This document shows, in pieces, positions 42,701 through 49,221 of a DNA stretch of 64,000 nt. Within the stretch, counting starts at the first letter, position 1. Each line of letters begins with the position of its first letter. The notes under the pieces were generated by a model. That model saw only the letters and a program-made list of their open reading frames with translations, made no database searches and was not told where the DNA came from. Where the stretch lies: contig JAUIRK010001052.1 in the NCBI GenBank assembly GCA_030549495.1, positions 3,038,001 to 3,102,000 on the forward strand, read 5' to 3'. Origin of the DNA: Nectonema munidae (taxonomy: Eukaryota > Nematomorpha > Nectonematoida > Nectonematidae). Position numbers and translations under genes: made by a program.

Positions 42701-45700
42701 TTTATCTACTTTCAATTTCCTTTATATTTTTTTCCAAAACAACATTTTACTATCTTGAAAAAAAATTAGATGCAAAATTAAAGTTTCCGAAATATTCTTG
42801 AAAGCCAGGCAACCTTACAAAGCTCTCAAGAATCTAAATATTTGCCTCACATTTTGCCGATCTAAACGTCTTTCATCCATGACAGTTGCTACTCTTGTTA
42901 GAATGTCTTTTGCTCAGGTATTCTCAATTTGTTTAAATTTTATGTTAAATTTTGAAAGATTATGAAACTTATAGTAAAATTTTACTAGCATACTTTCTAT
43001 ATCAATCATATTTTTGTGACATCATTCTTTATGTGATGATTTTTTTTAGTTTTTTTCTTTTACCTCTTCAGATGACATCAACTCTAGTTTGAATTCATCA
43101 TCTGCTTGGTACTCACATAACCGGTTAAGCTTTAATTATGATAAGTCCAAATGTATGTTTTTTCACCTCTAAAATTACCTCATATCTAAAATATCTTCGG
43201 AAACTCTTTCAATTATCTTGGAATTACTTTAACCCCTACAATTTTTTGAATAATCATTGCTGTATGTCCTTGCCAAGACAATATTTTGTAAGAAGCAAGC
43301 TCCTTTCTTAAACTATACCTTCCGCAAATTACTTTAACACTCCTATATTTTTCCCGATTTAAATCCTGTATCATTTAGAGCTTTGGTGTAGCTCTAATTG
43401 TTTCTCCTTCCATATATTAATCACAACTCATACACACATCCTCAACTTTTTCTCTGACAGTGTCTTCTTCAAGTTTCCTTTTATAAGTTTTGCTTCCATT
43501 CATTCTTATACTGCGTGTGTTTTAGCATTCAAAAACTCTTATTTATTGAATGGTAATTTTTCTTTTATTCTAACTCTCTACACTGCTATAACACGAGAAC
43601 AACTCTCCTTCATATCTTTTGTTTATATCATTGTAGTTTCTTCAAAAATTTTATTTTTGACTGTCTGTGCAATTTTAATATTATTTTCAGCAAATGTAAT
43701 CTTACCTTCATCAAAAATTCAAGAAAACTTTCAAGAAATCCCTTATTCGTCCTCTTATTATTGAATAATTTTTCTTGCTCTGTTTTACAATATATAATAA
43801 TTCTATATATGTTATACATACTTACATACAAATTTATCTATTTTTCCAATCTTTCAGTTTGTAATTTGTATCACTACTTTTCTAACACTGTATACATCGA
43901 ATTCTTGTTTTATATTGTAAACTTGTGTATCCCTTACTTTGTTTCCTTCTACTTCTGCTTCCCTTGTCTTCATCCATGTTTTCTTGATTCAAATGCATGT
44001 ACATTTTTGGACCATTATGAATTCACTTGTAATAACTAACTTCATACTACTGTTCTTAATTTAATAGATTTTTTCTAATGTAATTTTTCAAATATATAAA
44101 TTGTGTTATATAACTCATCGTTATTACTTAAAATATATATAATTCCTAATATTTTCCTTCGGTTTAAATTATAATTTTTCCTTCTGGTTTTAAACTTGAT
44201 TTCCTTACTTTTTCTTTATAAAATTTATCCAACTACTACTACTTCGTATTAATTTTGGCATAAATCAAATCAAATCGTATCTAAATTTATCAGATACACA
44301 TTCACTCTGATATATGAGATCTATTACCAATGCCTATTTATTTTGCCGCTAATTTCAGAATGGCAACATTTTCGGTAGTATATCAGATCTTTACTTTAAT
44401 TGTATACTTTGAAGCTCTCTTTTCTTTTTTATGTAGATGACTTATTATCCAGAAGAATTACAAAAACTTTACAACTCTTGGAATAACTTTGAATTTCATA
44501 ATATTTTAAATTCATTTTTTGATTCTGTTTAATTAGAACGAAGTTTCGGAATCGTATGTGTCCTTGTTTTACAAAAGAAATGAAAAGATTTTAATTTAAA
44601 ATACAAATTGCACTAATATCAAATTTAGACATGATAATTTTTTCAAATTTTATGAAAGTAAAATTTATTCAACAAAATATTTTATTTTTTCAATATATTA
44701 GATTGAATTTCGCAATTTTGTATAGTAAAATGGACGACTGTTTTAAGTTTGCTCTGGAGAATTATCAAGAAAGTCTGGGCCTCCTCCTTCTCACTCTCAT
44801 TCCCACCTTTTCGCATTCGAGTCGGGAAGAACAAGCGCACGTGATGCTCTTCCACGCAAATTTGCTCCTGAAGATGCACTCCATCAATCCTTCAGAAAAG
44901 AGCTCGACTAATCGTAATCATCACTGTTATTCACTCTCTTCCTTTTCTCTTTAGAAAGACTTTACAATATTTAACTCTTTGCTACATACTTAGGCAACCT
45001 GTTTTACCATATTTAAATTATTTTAATAATTATAAAATTGAAATTAATTAAGTATAATAATAATTAAGACTTCTAGAAGCAATGCTTATAAAAATGAAAT
45101 TTAATAGACTCTTAAGAATTATTGTACCGTTGAAACGATACATTGTGCGGTATAAATAGTATTGCCTAGTCAGAAGGTAAAAATTGCGACTCCAACTCAA
45201 AGTCATACTTCAGCTTCTTCATAAATAAATAAAAAATTACATTTCACGTCTGTTTTTTACTTTATGATTAGATTTGGCCTTCAATCTTATGATATGTTTC
45301 TTTTTTAAGCGGGTTTTTATATTTTGTAGGATGAAAATTTTTTAAGCATTAGGCGAACATCGCTATATATTTTCATGAATTGGTTTTCATCAAGAATAAT
45401 TTAATCTTATTTTGCCAAATTTAAAGCTACAAAATTTAAACTCTCTTGTCTGTCTTTACAACCTCTTTCCTATGGAAGATAATGTTTTCCTTATACTTGC
45501 ACCATTATATTTACCCCATCTTATACAAGGACCATGTTCACCTGTGTCATATTATTTTTTATAAGTAGCTAGGCAATGTCGGATAAAAATATTTTAAAGG
45601 GTGGTGTGACAAGTCATAGCTTTCAAAAATTACATTCTAAAGGCATAAAAAAATTTCATATCACAAATAAGCCTAGTTTTTTCTAGGATCTTCTGAGATT

Positions 45701-47435
45701 AACTTTTAAATACGTTTCTTACCTCTAGGGTTCTGTTATAAATTGATTTCTTAGCTTTAAACGCTGCTGTATCACTAGAACCATTTCAACGCGTTTTTTC
45801 TAGGTGTACCCTTTTAGAGATATGCTATTTTAACAGTAAAAGAATGAATATTATTATATTTTTTGTATTTGTGTATATTATTTTTTTATTTTATAGAGAA
45901 TTTTCTAAACTTAAATCTTAAAGGAATCGCTTTACTGCAATACTTTGCGATGCCACCTTTCCAATTTGTAAAAAATTCAAACATACGTTCCTCCCTTTGT
46001 ACGAAAAAATAATCTTCTGCGCGTGAAAATAGTACAAATTTATGATGGTGCAATTTTACAAAATATTTTCTTAAATTTTGCAAAATATTTTCTTAATTCA
46101 TTAAAATTTTATCTATCCAAAAATATAACTGAAAATAAACTGAGTTAACTTTTTATATAGAGTAGATAGCGTATCAAAATATTAAAATTGCTGAAAAATA
46201 GAATTAGTGGCAAACATTTGAGCAGCATTCTGCCTATACAAAAGTCAAACAATCATCCATAGAGTTTTAAAAGGAAAGGAATGGCAAAAGTCTGGCAAGA
46301 AAGTTGATGTTGTATTTAAAATATTATATAGGAAAAGTTCTATTGTGTTGCTTGATTTCTTTTAGCGTTTTATTAATACTACTTTTATTATAATTAAAAT
46401 ATTCTACTCATTTATGTCATTTGTTTATGCATACTTTTGCGGTCCATTGGTGTTAAGAGAATTTGAATGTTGGCCTAATGACCAAAAATGAATATTTAAT
46501 CCAAGATACCTCTAATTTTTTATGTATGAAATAAACAAGTTCTCTACATACACTTTTGGTTTAGGACTTAATACCTTCATTTGTCAAAGTTACATTACTG
46601 GACTTTTTTTGTAAAAATAAGCCTCTCTCTCTGTATTTGTGATGCCTTCTTTTTTCGACCTTTTTAATTTTTAAATTGTAAAATAAAATTGTACAAAAAG
46701 AAATTATCTAGTTTTTGTTTTTCATGGCAAAATTTTATTTATTGGAGAAATCTCCTTTTTACTTTCAGGTATTTTGCTATGAAATCATTTTTCAATTTTA
46801 TGACTTTAATGAATATTAAATATCATTCTAATTTTAATTAAAAAATTTGATTAAATTAACTTGTTTTTCATTTTATGAAATTTTGAATCAAACATGTTTC
46901 TCGGATTTGATTTTTACAAAACTTTAGTTTGGGTAGATAGTAATAAAAAAAGTAGTTTTTGTAGAGCTTTTATCTATCTCTAATGTAGTTTTTTTATAGC
47001 TATTTTTACCCTCTTGCTTTAAATTCCTTTCTTATTATATTTGTAACTTTATTGACACAAAAACGTTTGAAATATAAGTTTTTACATTGAAACGGAAGCA
47101 TATCTTACTAAAGCATCACAAATATCAATCAACTTTGTCGTTTCTTAACTTTTTTATGTTTCATTTTTAGAAGGAAACTATATTTTGAGAACTTTGAAAA
47201 AAGCTCTATTCATTTTTGAGGAATTGGAAATAAAAGAAAAGGTTTTACAAGTTCTTCATAAGATAGTATGTTAATTTGTTCTTTCTACTTTAAAGTATAT
47301 AATTTTGATATGAATTTGTAGATACAAACATTCAGACAATTTGAGGTTGCTGATTCAATAGAAGAATTCAACAACAAAGTTAAAAAAGAAGAAAGTTTTG
47401 CATCTCTGAAACTTGACTTAGACTACGTCTTTTAA
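12607..47435 (+). CDS. ANAPC5: Anaphase-promoting complex subunit 5 (APC5), spliced gene of 14 exons
   Basis: APC5 is a TPR-repeat scaffold of the APC/C platform, the E3 ubiquitin ligase that drives mitotic exit. Exons: 12607-12729, 12797-12892, 18974-19191, 28725-28796, 28935-29158, 31079-31253, 35430-35693, 37937-38168, 40370-40572, 42221-42343, 42770-42917, 44748-44913, 47171-47265, 47322-47435. All junctions are GT-AG, and every phase matches its neighbour. The joined frame is 2253 nt, 750 aa plus stop, against about 755 aa in human. Nearly gapless matches to the human protein as I remember it occur at TPYK near the N-terminus, S(V/I)(V/I)G, LxxAxxNxA, the GxxxxAxxxAxxIAQ helix, ALNSIEG-like DSIQG, VSEIF/VAELY and SFAQ/AFAQ. 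An AATAAA follows the stop by 19 bp. The ATG at 12607 is the first in frame after a possible acceptor (TTTTTCAG). Identification is strong; individual borders are inferred without a transcript. Confidence 0.9.
12797..12892 (+). CDS. ANAPC5: ANAPC5 exon 2 (residues 42-73)
   Basis: Exactly 32 codons, phase 0 on both sides, after a 67-bp intron. Ends in FLFFVDYIQ. The acceptor is AAATAG and the donor CAG|GTTTTT. A piggyBac element begins only 20 bp beyond this donor. Confidence 0.75.
12913..15743 (+). mobile_element. piggyBac element, whole length with TTAA at both ends
   Basis: TTAA at 12909-12912 and 15744-15747 flanks a 2831-bp element whose ends are CCCATTAGT and ACTAATGGG, the CCC...GGG form of piggyBac. 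The transposase is on the plus strand, about 13495-15386: acidic N-terminus, FFELFF, then GILMLSGYVQLPSYRMFW, VDVDESMIPYYG (first Asp), VYIDNYFNS (second Asp), GGTDQMDQALSTYRPF (third Asp), and a C-terminal cysteine finger CALCGKTTKRKCTKC ... CF. It is spread over all three frames with several shifts and stops, so inactive. It sits in ANAPC5 intron 2, 20 bp from the exon 2 donor. Confidence 0.92.
12928..15615. repeat. Palindromic GTTGC subterminal repeats of the piggyBac element
   Basis: CGTTGCCCCAAAGCAAC near 12930, GTTGCCCTTGGGCAAC and TTGCTTTAAAGCAA near 13275-13320, and TGTTGCTTTTAGGCAACA plus GTGTTGCCCAAAAGCAACAC near 15570-15612. They cluster inside both ends and the 5' untranslated part, as expected for transposase binding sites. 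Confidence 0.6.
15825..16160. repeat. Intronic copies of the ~145-bp unit from the left array
   Basis: CACTACTAAATTCAGCATG and GGTATATATGTGTAAA match the 1216-1690 units, repeated about twice with decay. It directly precedes repeat copy A. Confidence 0.7.
16166..17300 (+). mobile_element. CAGGGGCGCACATCC repeat, copy A, with a nested insertion
   Basis: Starts CAGGGGCGCACATCC and carries the landmarks AGTGGTCTGGAAATACCA, AGAGTGTATTCAGCGCATACC, ACACTAGTTTAAAA and AATGTAGTCTGAAGG shared with copies B and C. The family length is about 630 bp. Between about 16622 and 17130 another element is inserted, itself starting CGGCGCACATCCTTGAAATT. CAG ends suggest a hAT-type non-autonomous element. No protein. 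Confidence 0.7.
17551..18753 (-). mobile_element. hAT element remnant with BED zinc finger
   Basis: GC-rich ends: GAGCCCTGCGCGGG at 17551 and, inverted, GTGCTCTGGGCGGG ending near 18753. The minus strand encodes MATLTSQQVSSHFKSGLYK and VWKTFGIVVNEK (18337 down to about 18200), then, after a frameshift, ACKVCFQAFAYCGRKTG and SILRRHKCK, a BED finger, and RFLAKDLRQFETIGCGAF, the start of the hAT domain. The rest is deleted, leaving about 130 aa. No clean target duplication was found. Confidence 0.7.
18767..18860. repeat. Short element with CAG-type ends
   Basis: CAGATGCGTACATCC at the left and, inverted, CAGGGACGCATACTC at the right, about 90 bp. Ends resemble the CAGGGGCGCACATCC family. It lies 114 bp before ANAPC5 exon 3. 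Confidence 0.4.
18974..19191 (+). CDS. ANAPC5: ANAPC5 exon 3 (residues 74-146)
   Basis: Reads ITYIPFDILSSQLKK ... SINSIIGSFSFLMLF, matching the DITLSKLYKLIEE ... HKTSVVGLFLRHM part of human APC5. Phase 0 in, phase 2 out, donor AA|GTGTCA. The exon lies between a hAT remnant and a repeat copy, so it is easily missed by ORF length alone. Confidence 0.8.
19320..19940 (+). mobile_element. CAGGGGCGCACATCC repeat, copy B
   Basis: Begins CAGGGGCGCACATCC and runs through the same landmarks as copy A without the nested insertion; a G run at 19590-19602 replaces TTGTTGGGGG. It gives the cleanest view of the family interior. Confidence 0.7.
20350..21431 (-). mobile_element. CAGGGGCGCACATCC repeat, copy C, inverted, split by a 487-bp insertion
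   Basis: Reverse complement of copy B, ending GGATGTGCGCCCCTG at 21431. Interrupted at 20714-21200 by a second element with a 10-bp target duplication. Its outer end abuts a gene-like sequence at 21432 (GATGAAGATGATAACTCAG), so copy C probably landed in that older gene. Confidence 0.75.
20714..21200. mobile_element. Mutator-type MITE, 487 bp, 10-bp target duplication
   Basis: Flanked by TATATTCGAT at 20704-20713 and 21201-21210. Inverted ends share AAAAATGCCCCCAATTAAAA about 12 bp inside. Copies A and B show the uninterrupted target. A 9-10 bp duplication is typical of Mutator-like elements. It has no coding capacity. Confidence 0.75.
21432..22600 (+). pseudogene. Uncharacterised repeat gene (YTKxxCFLCxW / HGERFHQ family), decayed copy
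   Basis: Plus strand, several frames: an acidic lead (DEDDNSDGDSTWIPIKTEL), then 21531-22076 with FNINGLFEEIGLPHEPKQWR, LFIDSSLKSLKAVLLHNENK, GGYTKCHCFLCLWNSRDKKN; 22230-22375 with VVYGFLVNIKAENYQELIA; and 22375-22594 with YMHSHLDFFKPNLGD, EEHGERFHQNI, KQYQGRWDESMMGDY. I recall this protein as present in many copies in arthropod and other invertebrate genomes, always uncharacterised. The GDLKVI block is deleted. At least three frameshifts. Function unknown. Confidence 0.6.
22600..23600. other. Intronic AT-rich stretch, no element recognised
   Basis: Part of ANAPC5 intron 3. A frame at 23312-23548 (ITHEDFTRLFLDFQNYLKLN) looks protein-like but is unassigned. Confidence 0.3.
23605..24745 (-). 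mobile_element. Jockey-type LINE, 5'-truncated 3' end
   Basis: Minus strand: 24747-24520 holds the end of the reverse transcriptase (TYRTITRPILEYGSTIWG), then a frameshift near 24520, and 24505-23918 the C-terminal region with LAQLRANKSPLLREYLHKI and the CCHC-like finger CPVCNQHPHNTHLFNCP, ending LLTLWGTV. A ~300-bp 3' UTR ends in a (CAA)n tail (TTGTTGTTG at 23607-23621 on the plus strand). The YADD part and the endonuclease are absent, as in a normal truncated LINE insertion. Confidence 0.85.
24750..25440. other. Intronic stretch, no element recognised
   Basis: AT-rich, with a C-rich run near 25160 (CTCCCCCCCCTCCCCCC). No supported gene. Confidence 0.3.
25450..26350 (-). pseudogene. Second copy of the YTKxxCFLCxW repeat gene, N-terminal half
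   Basis: Minus strand. 26080-26010 reads GDQDKHWAIHVICGNC, a conserved cysteine-pair block of this family. 25774-25577 reads YCMNVTGLFSALKVMHDPIE then WRLFIDSSIRSLKAVF, and 25560-25470 continues LHTKKENYDNVKQLLEKI. Stops and shifts throughout. It overlaps the 21432-22600 copy only in the central part, and together they show most of the family. Confidence 0.55.
26640..27150 (+). mobile_element. hAT transposase fragment
   Basis: The plus-strand frames read KMHCNCLLGRLEKFLQIK (compare the RWNSLLxMLERFL motif of hAT) and ALSDIKEFKGFTNQEIFAMS, then EIVAALQPT, the usual helical region after it. Broken by stops. A 144-codon frame on the opposite strand (27095-26661) is its shadow. Confidence 0.5.
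27711..28514 (-). mobile_element. Tigger (pogo/Tc1) element, internally deleted, 804 bp
   Basis: Ends TAGGTAGTCCTCGACTTAC at 27711 and, inverted, CAGGTAGTCCTCAACTTAC ending 28514, with TA at 27709-27710 and 28515-28516. The minus strand (28386-27791) encodes the middle of the transposase: EQIFNVDRFG (first Asp box, FNVDETG in active copies), then, after a frameshift near 28100, MPARTYNHKEVKSMPGFKA, KDRQTLVLGGN, LIYLSENPRA, NRKAWMTQALFEDWF. The DNA-binding N-terminus and the LDNAPGH box are gone. Confidence 0.9.
28725..28796 (+). CDS. ANAPC5: ANAPC5 exon 4 (residues 146-170)
   Basis: Reads RLGVDKLVHIIEML, aligned to the SKLSFSQVFKLYTAL helix of human APC5. The acceptor is TTTTGTACAG and the donor TC|GTATGT. 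The following 138-nt intron is stop-free and a multiple of three, so exons 4 and 5 also read as one open stretch; see findings. Confidence 0.75.
28797..28934 (+). other. ANAPC5 intron 4, stop-free and a multiple of three
   Basis: 138 nt between GTATGT and TTTTGTTTAG. Its translation is hydrophobic and intron-like, but it contains no stop, so retention would add 46 residues in frame. Confidence 0.6.
28935..29158 (+). CDS. ANAPC5: ANAPC5 exon 5 (residues 170-245)
   Basis: Covers the poorly conserved linker that is acidic in the human protein and the helix before the first TPR (LFKFFNSLIRYKDNNL). The acceptor is TTTTGTTTAG and the donor TTGT|GTAAGT is a strong consensus, phase 1 out. Confidence 0.7.
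29238..29255. repeat. Poly-G tract
   Basis: An 18-base G run just past ANAPC5 exon 5. It creates glycine-run ORFs that are not genes. Confidence 0.8.
29388..29860 (-). mobile_element. hAT/ZBED5-like transposase fragment with BED-type finger
   Basis: Minus strand 29814-29578: FQCILCETVFHNANLKPSKM then a histidine, the BED-type finger of ZBED5-like proteins, and KPLLMASYQVAFKV. After one frameshift near 29600: SKKSHTIAEEIFKTCALELA and RIADLSFYILEQVI. The stretch stops at about 29390, before the catalytic region, so only the N-terminal 150 residues remain. Confidence 0.65.
30097..30180. repeat. 42-bp unit tandemly duplicated
   Basis: GTAAGTGATATTAATAGAAA begins at 30097 and 30139; the two units differ at about one base. 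Each carries a GTAAGT donor-like start, but no exon precedes it. Confidence 0.8.
30181..31070. other. Rest of ANAPC5 intron 5, no element recognised
   Basis: AT-rich with a small GC-richer block at 30415-30480 (minus-strand frame GDPSHGYSHGSRSLALSYT), unassigned, and a G-rich run at 30600-30612. Confidence 0.3.
31079..31253 (+). CDS. ANAPC5: ANAPC5 exon 6 (residues 245-303)
   Basis: Reads MTYLNRYYDAF and later LCHANVNIAHFLYK, which aligns residue for residue with LRYAALNLAALHCRF of human APC5, the start of the first TPR. Acceptor AATTTTAG. The donor AA|GTATCA is chosen by phase and homology; the open frame itself runs on into the intron. Confidence 0.85.
31330..34298 (+). mobile_element. RTE-clade LINE, near full length, decayed
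   Basis: Plus strand, in order: 5' leader; endonuclease start FATWNVGSMTGKG and KKNGVGIIISFKW; SAYAP; KAIPGSEIVTQHKLVVLD, typical of RTE; ETWWWNESV; reverse transcriptase pieces QFGFMSGKSAIDAIF, FVDLEKAYDTIHREVVYW, QGSALSPLLF, KMNSEKTEIMICY; and the C-terminal LRWYGHILRKKKDDV. A (GAA)n tail at 34284-34298, the usual RTE 3' end. The YADD box is destroyed near 33590 and there are about ten frameshifts or stops. The 5' limit is uncertain. It lies in ANAPC5 intron 6 in sense. Confidence 0.9.
34300..35429. other. Rest of ANAPC5 intron 6
   Basis: AT-rich, nothing recognised except the pyrimidine tract and acceptor before 35430. Confidence 0.35.
35430..35693 (+). CDS. ANAPC5: ANAPC5 exon 7 (residues 303-391)
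   Basis: Contains IGCFEEASNFAIEARYIAQ, the second half of the first TPR (GHYQQAELALQEAIRIAQ in human). The acceptor is CTCCCTTAG and the donor GC|GTATGC. Phase 2 in and out. Confidence 0.87.
35694..37055. other. First part of ANAPC5 intron 7
   Basis: Holds a C run at 35940-35953 and a CA-rich microsatellite at 36499-36530. Several GC-richer blocks (36240-36440) may be small transposon edges; none could be paired. Confidence 0.35.
37060..37180. mobile_element. Partial second copy of the GGTTGTAG MITE
   Basis: Ends GGGGGCATTTTTATCTACAA then CC at 37180, the same terminal block as the 20714-21200 MITE, and is followed by AAATATTCGC, close to the TATATTCGAT target of that copy. The left end is not clear. 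Confidence 0.5.
37937..38168 (+). CDS. ANAPC5: ANAPC5 exon 8 (residues 391-468)
   Basis: Contains AAFFYLIGYDSLGHAINHQVL and SLASCICNIANFLAQN, matching TAIWRLYGRSTMALQQAQ and SFAVALCHLAELHAEQ of human APC5. The donor AAT|GTAAAC, phase 0, lies 35 bp before a 1.5-kb transposon. Confidence 0.87.
38204..39678. mobile_element. Mutator-like non-autonomous element, ~200-bp inverted ends, 9-bp target duplication
   Basis: CTTACATAC at 38195-38203 and 39679-39687. Left end GGTTCTGGGTAATTTGACTC; right end, inverted, GGGGACCGGTAATTTGACTC. The inverted similarity continues for about 200 bp (AAAAGTTTCAAAACACAAAT; CCAATTTTCTTAGTGCCC). No ORF of note in the 1475 bp. It begins 36 bp past the exon 8 end in ANAPC5 intron 8. 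Long inverted ends plus a 9-bp duplication are the Mutator pattern. Confidence 0.85.
39700..40369. other. Rest of ANAPC5 intron 8
   Basis: AT-rich. A 77-codon minus-strand frame at 39953-39720 has no recognisable motif. Confidence 0.3.
40370..40572 (+). CDS. ANAPC5: ANAPC5 exon 9 (residues 469-536)
   Basis: Begins CHHEVANQIL, phase 0, directly continuing exon 8 in alignment with human GCFAAASEVL. Ends with DSIQGKYW, matching NSIEGVYR. The acceptor TTTTTGAAG was chosen over the upstream ATACAG because only it keeps phase and homology. Confidence 0.85.
40675..40985. repeat. Direct repeat of about 90 bp, 212 bp apart
   Basis: TTTCATAGC(G/A)AGTATAGGGA at about 40677 and 40891, each running through GATGATGAAGTTT(T/A)CCGTG and GCACTGAATTTTTAGAGAT. 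A few differences and a short insertion in the second copy. A minus-strand frame spanning both is a repeat product. Confidence 0.75.
41400..42050. mobile_element. Possible hAT-type remnant
   Basis: GC-richer edges: CGCACCCGCATCCGCCC near 41428 and, at the right, CCATGCAGGACCCTAGTG near 42035, whose inverse CACTAGGGTCCTGC resembles the CACTAGAGCCCTGC end at 17546. A minus-strand frame inside (41943-41722) is unassigned. No target duplication found. Confidence 0.35.
42221..42343 (+). CDS. ANAPC5: ANAPC5 exon 10 (residues 536-577)
   Basis: Reads LGLLLLAECDYDSAYDTFQ, a TPR helix pair matching KAVVLQAQNQMSEAHKLLQ of human APC5. The acceptor is CATTTTTAG and the donor AA|GTGAGT is a strong consensus. 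Confidence 0.85.
42770..42917 (+). CDS. ANAPC5: ANAPC5 exon 11 (residues 577-626)
   Basis: Gapless alignment with human: VSEIFLKARQPYKALKNL against VAELYWRSSSPTIALPML, ending RMSFAQ against NLAFAQ. The acceptor is AAAATTAG and the donor CAG|GTATTC, phase 0 out. Confidence 0.88.
42918..44747. other. ANAPC5 intron 11, T-rich, no element recognised
   Basis: Long pyrimidine-rich sequence on the plus strand. Frames at 43546-44039 are hydrophobic products of this bias. Confidence 0.4.
44748..44913 (+). CDS. ANAPC5: ANAPC5 exon 12 (residues 627-682)
   Basis: Begins FALENYQESLGLLLLTLIP, gapless against LILGIPEQALSLLHMAIEP in human APC5. The acceptor TGTTTTAAG gives phase 0. The donor AATC|GTAATC is inferred from the phase of the next exon. 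Confidence 0.82.
44914..47170. other. ANAPC5 intron 12, no element recognised
   Basis: AT-rich throughout, no supported gene or repeat. Confidence 0.4.
47171..47265 (+). CDS. ANAPC5: ANAPC5 exon 13 (residues 682-713)
   Basis: Reads LRTLKKALFIFEELEIKEK, matching LNEAKNYFAKVDCKE, the last TPR of human APC5. The acceptor is CATTTTTAG and the donor ATA|GTATGT. The next intron is only 56 bp. Confidence 0.85.
47322..47435 (+). CDS. ANAPC5: ANAPC5 exon 14, C-terminus and stop (residues 714-750)
   Basis: Carries the lysine- and glutamate-rich C-terminal helix (IEEFNNKVKKEES) and the TAA stop at 47433-47435. The acceptor is AATTTGTAG, phase 0. The length of the tail fits the C-terminal end of the family. 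Confidence 0.8.
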   Translation: MQTFRQFEVADSIEEFNNKVKKEESFASLKLDLDYVF

Positions 47436-47454
47436 ATTATATTAACATATGATG

Positions 47455-47460
47455 AATAAA
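47455..47460 (+). promoter_or_regulatory. Likely ANAPC5 polyadenylation signal (AATAAA)
   Basis: A canonical AATAAA 19 bp after the stop codon. In such AT-rich DNA the hexamer is common by chance, so only its position supports it. Confidence 0.5.
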
Positions 47461-48560
47461 TTTTTGCTAAAATTATTAGAATAGGAAATGCCAATGAAGT
47501 GTGTAATTGTGCTTATAAAGATCATTCAAAATATAAATGACTGGGTTTTTCTTTTTAAAAACTTTATCATTGTTTTTTTATTTAACCAAAATCAAGGTGA
47601 AGTTTTTTTTTGCCCAAGATGATCTTTTTTACAAAGTTCTAGTTAAAAAAGCAATTTGCTAAGTATTGTTTAAATATTGCTTGTGGGCTTGACATTAATA
47701 ACCAAATCTACAGTTTTAGTATGATTTTTTATACCCTGCTGTTAACTATTTGAATTCAATTATAACAATAAATGATTGGTTGAAATATTGTTATAATACT
47801 TGATGAACGTATAAAATATGTGGGAAGAAGCTATTGGACTAATTCGGAAGCATTTTTTCCTAAAATAATTACTATTTATTTGAAAATTAAGAGATAACTT
47901 TTTTGTTTTAATTTTTGAAACAGCTATAAGTAAGTAAGATTTTATTAGTTAAACAAAAACAAACACGTATTTTTAATGACGATGATATTGATGTAGATTA
48001 AAAGCGAGTCTTCAATACTTTGGTGAAGTCTAAAAACATTTTGTAGTTTTTATCTCTATAAAAACTTCTCTATGTACATGATGTAAGCATAATTAAAGCC
48101 TGCACAGTTGATTTTTTGGGTAAAAACCCTAATTGATTTATCTGAAGAAAAACAATGCCTATAAGGTAGTCAGTCAGCTTATTGCGAATTATTTTTCCAA
48201 ATAGAGAAATTGGTCTATATGTAGCATAGAGGCCAAGAAATTTACTGGTTTTTTAATATTGCGATCATTTTAGTTAATTTGAAATAATCAGGAAATATAC
48301 GTTTTACAATAGATGCATTTATAGGTCAATAAATATTCTACTTATGTAAGGGAAGCGTATTATAAAATAAAGGATTCTTTATTTGCGAAACAACAGAATA
48401 AAAAAGATCACTAATAATAATCCAATTGAAATAGAACATTTGTGTAAAAATACATTTTATTGAACAATTAATGTTGGTTTAATATGACTGCACAACAAAT
48501 TATTAGATGATATTTCCAGATTTTAAATTAAAAGTAACATTAGTAGACCTATTTTTGCCA
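47461..48560. other. Intergenic DNA after ANAPC5
   Basis: AT-rich, nothing recognised. Confidence 0.4.
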
Positions 48561-48574
48561 GAAAATTTCATAAA

Positions 48575-48775
48575 ATAGTATAAAAATTTCAAAATACAGA
48601 CATAGACATATAGGATTTTCACGTTTTTACAATGCCGTTTATTCATTGATTCGTCTTTGAAAAGTCTCAAAGCAGTTTTGCTGCATAATGGAAATAAACA
48701 TCCATCAGTTCCTGCTGGTTATTCCGCCCAACTCAAAGAAAATTACGAAAACATGAAACAATGCTTGGATTGATA
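48575..48775 (+). pseudogene. Third copy of the YTKxxCFLCxW repeat gene, short and deleted
   Basis: Nucleotide similarity to 21612-21868: CATATAGGATTTTCACGTTT, then, after a deletion, CTTTGAAAAGTCTCAAAGCA and CAACTCAAAGAAAATTACGA. About 100 bp of the 21660-21750 segment is missing. The close match shows that the family spread as DNA or RNA copies here. Confidence 0.65.
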
Positions 48776-49221
48776 AATTACAAGGAATATAAATTGAAAT
48801 ATCCTAAAATTAACAGGAGCCAACGATATATTTAAAAAAGATAAATATTTTTTTGATTTTTTAAAGAATATTTTTCTATTCTTTGATTACAGAATTTTAT
48901 TTTGATTATTTGGCAAATGTAATATTTAATATAGTGCAAATTGCAAAAATTTAGGTAATAACTTTTGTAACATTGCATTAGTTATATAAAATCTTACATC
49001 TAGCAAAATATGAACAGAAAGTTGAATATTTTTCCATTCTTTAATTACAGAATTTTATTTTGATTATTCGACAAATTTATTGTTTTAAATCGTCAAAAAT
49101 ATAGGTAATAATAACTTTTGTAACATCGTCTCGCTGGATGAGGTATATCAAATCTTACATTTAGCAAAATATGAAGAGAAAGTTGAACATCGTCTCCTTA
49201 GTCATTTGTAAATGGAATAGA

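Noticed and set aside
43546-44039. Two hydrophobic ORFs of 72-92 codons resembling membrane proteins
   Set aside because: They lie in a T-rich intron where Phe, Leu and Ile codons dominate; no family motif.
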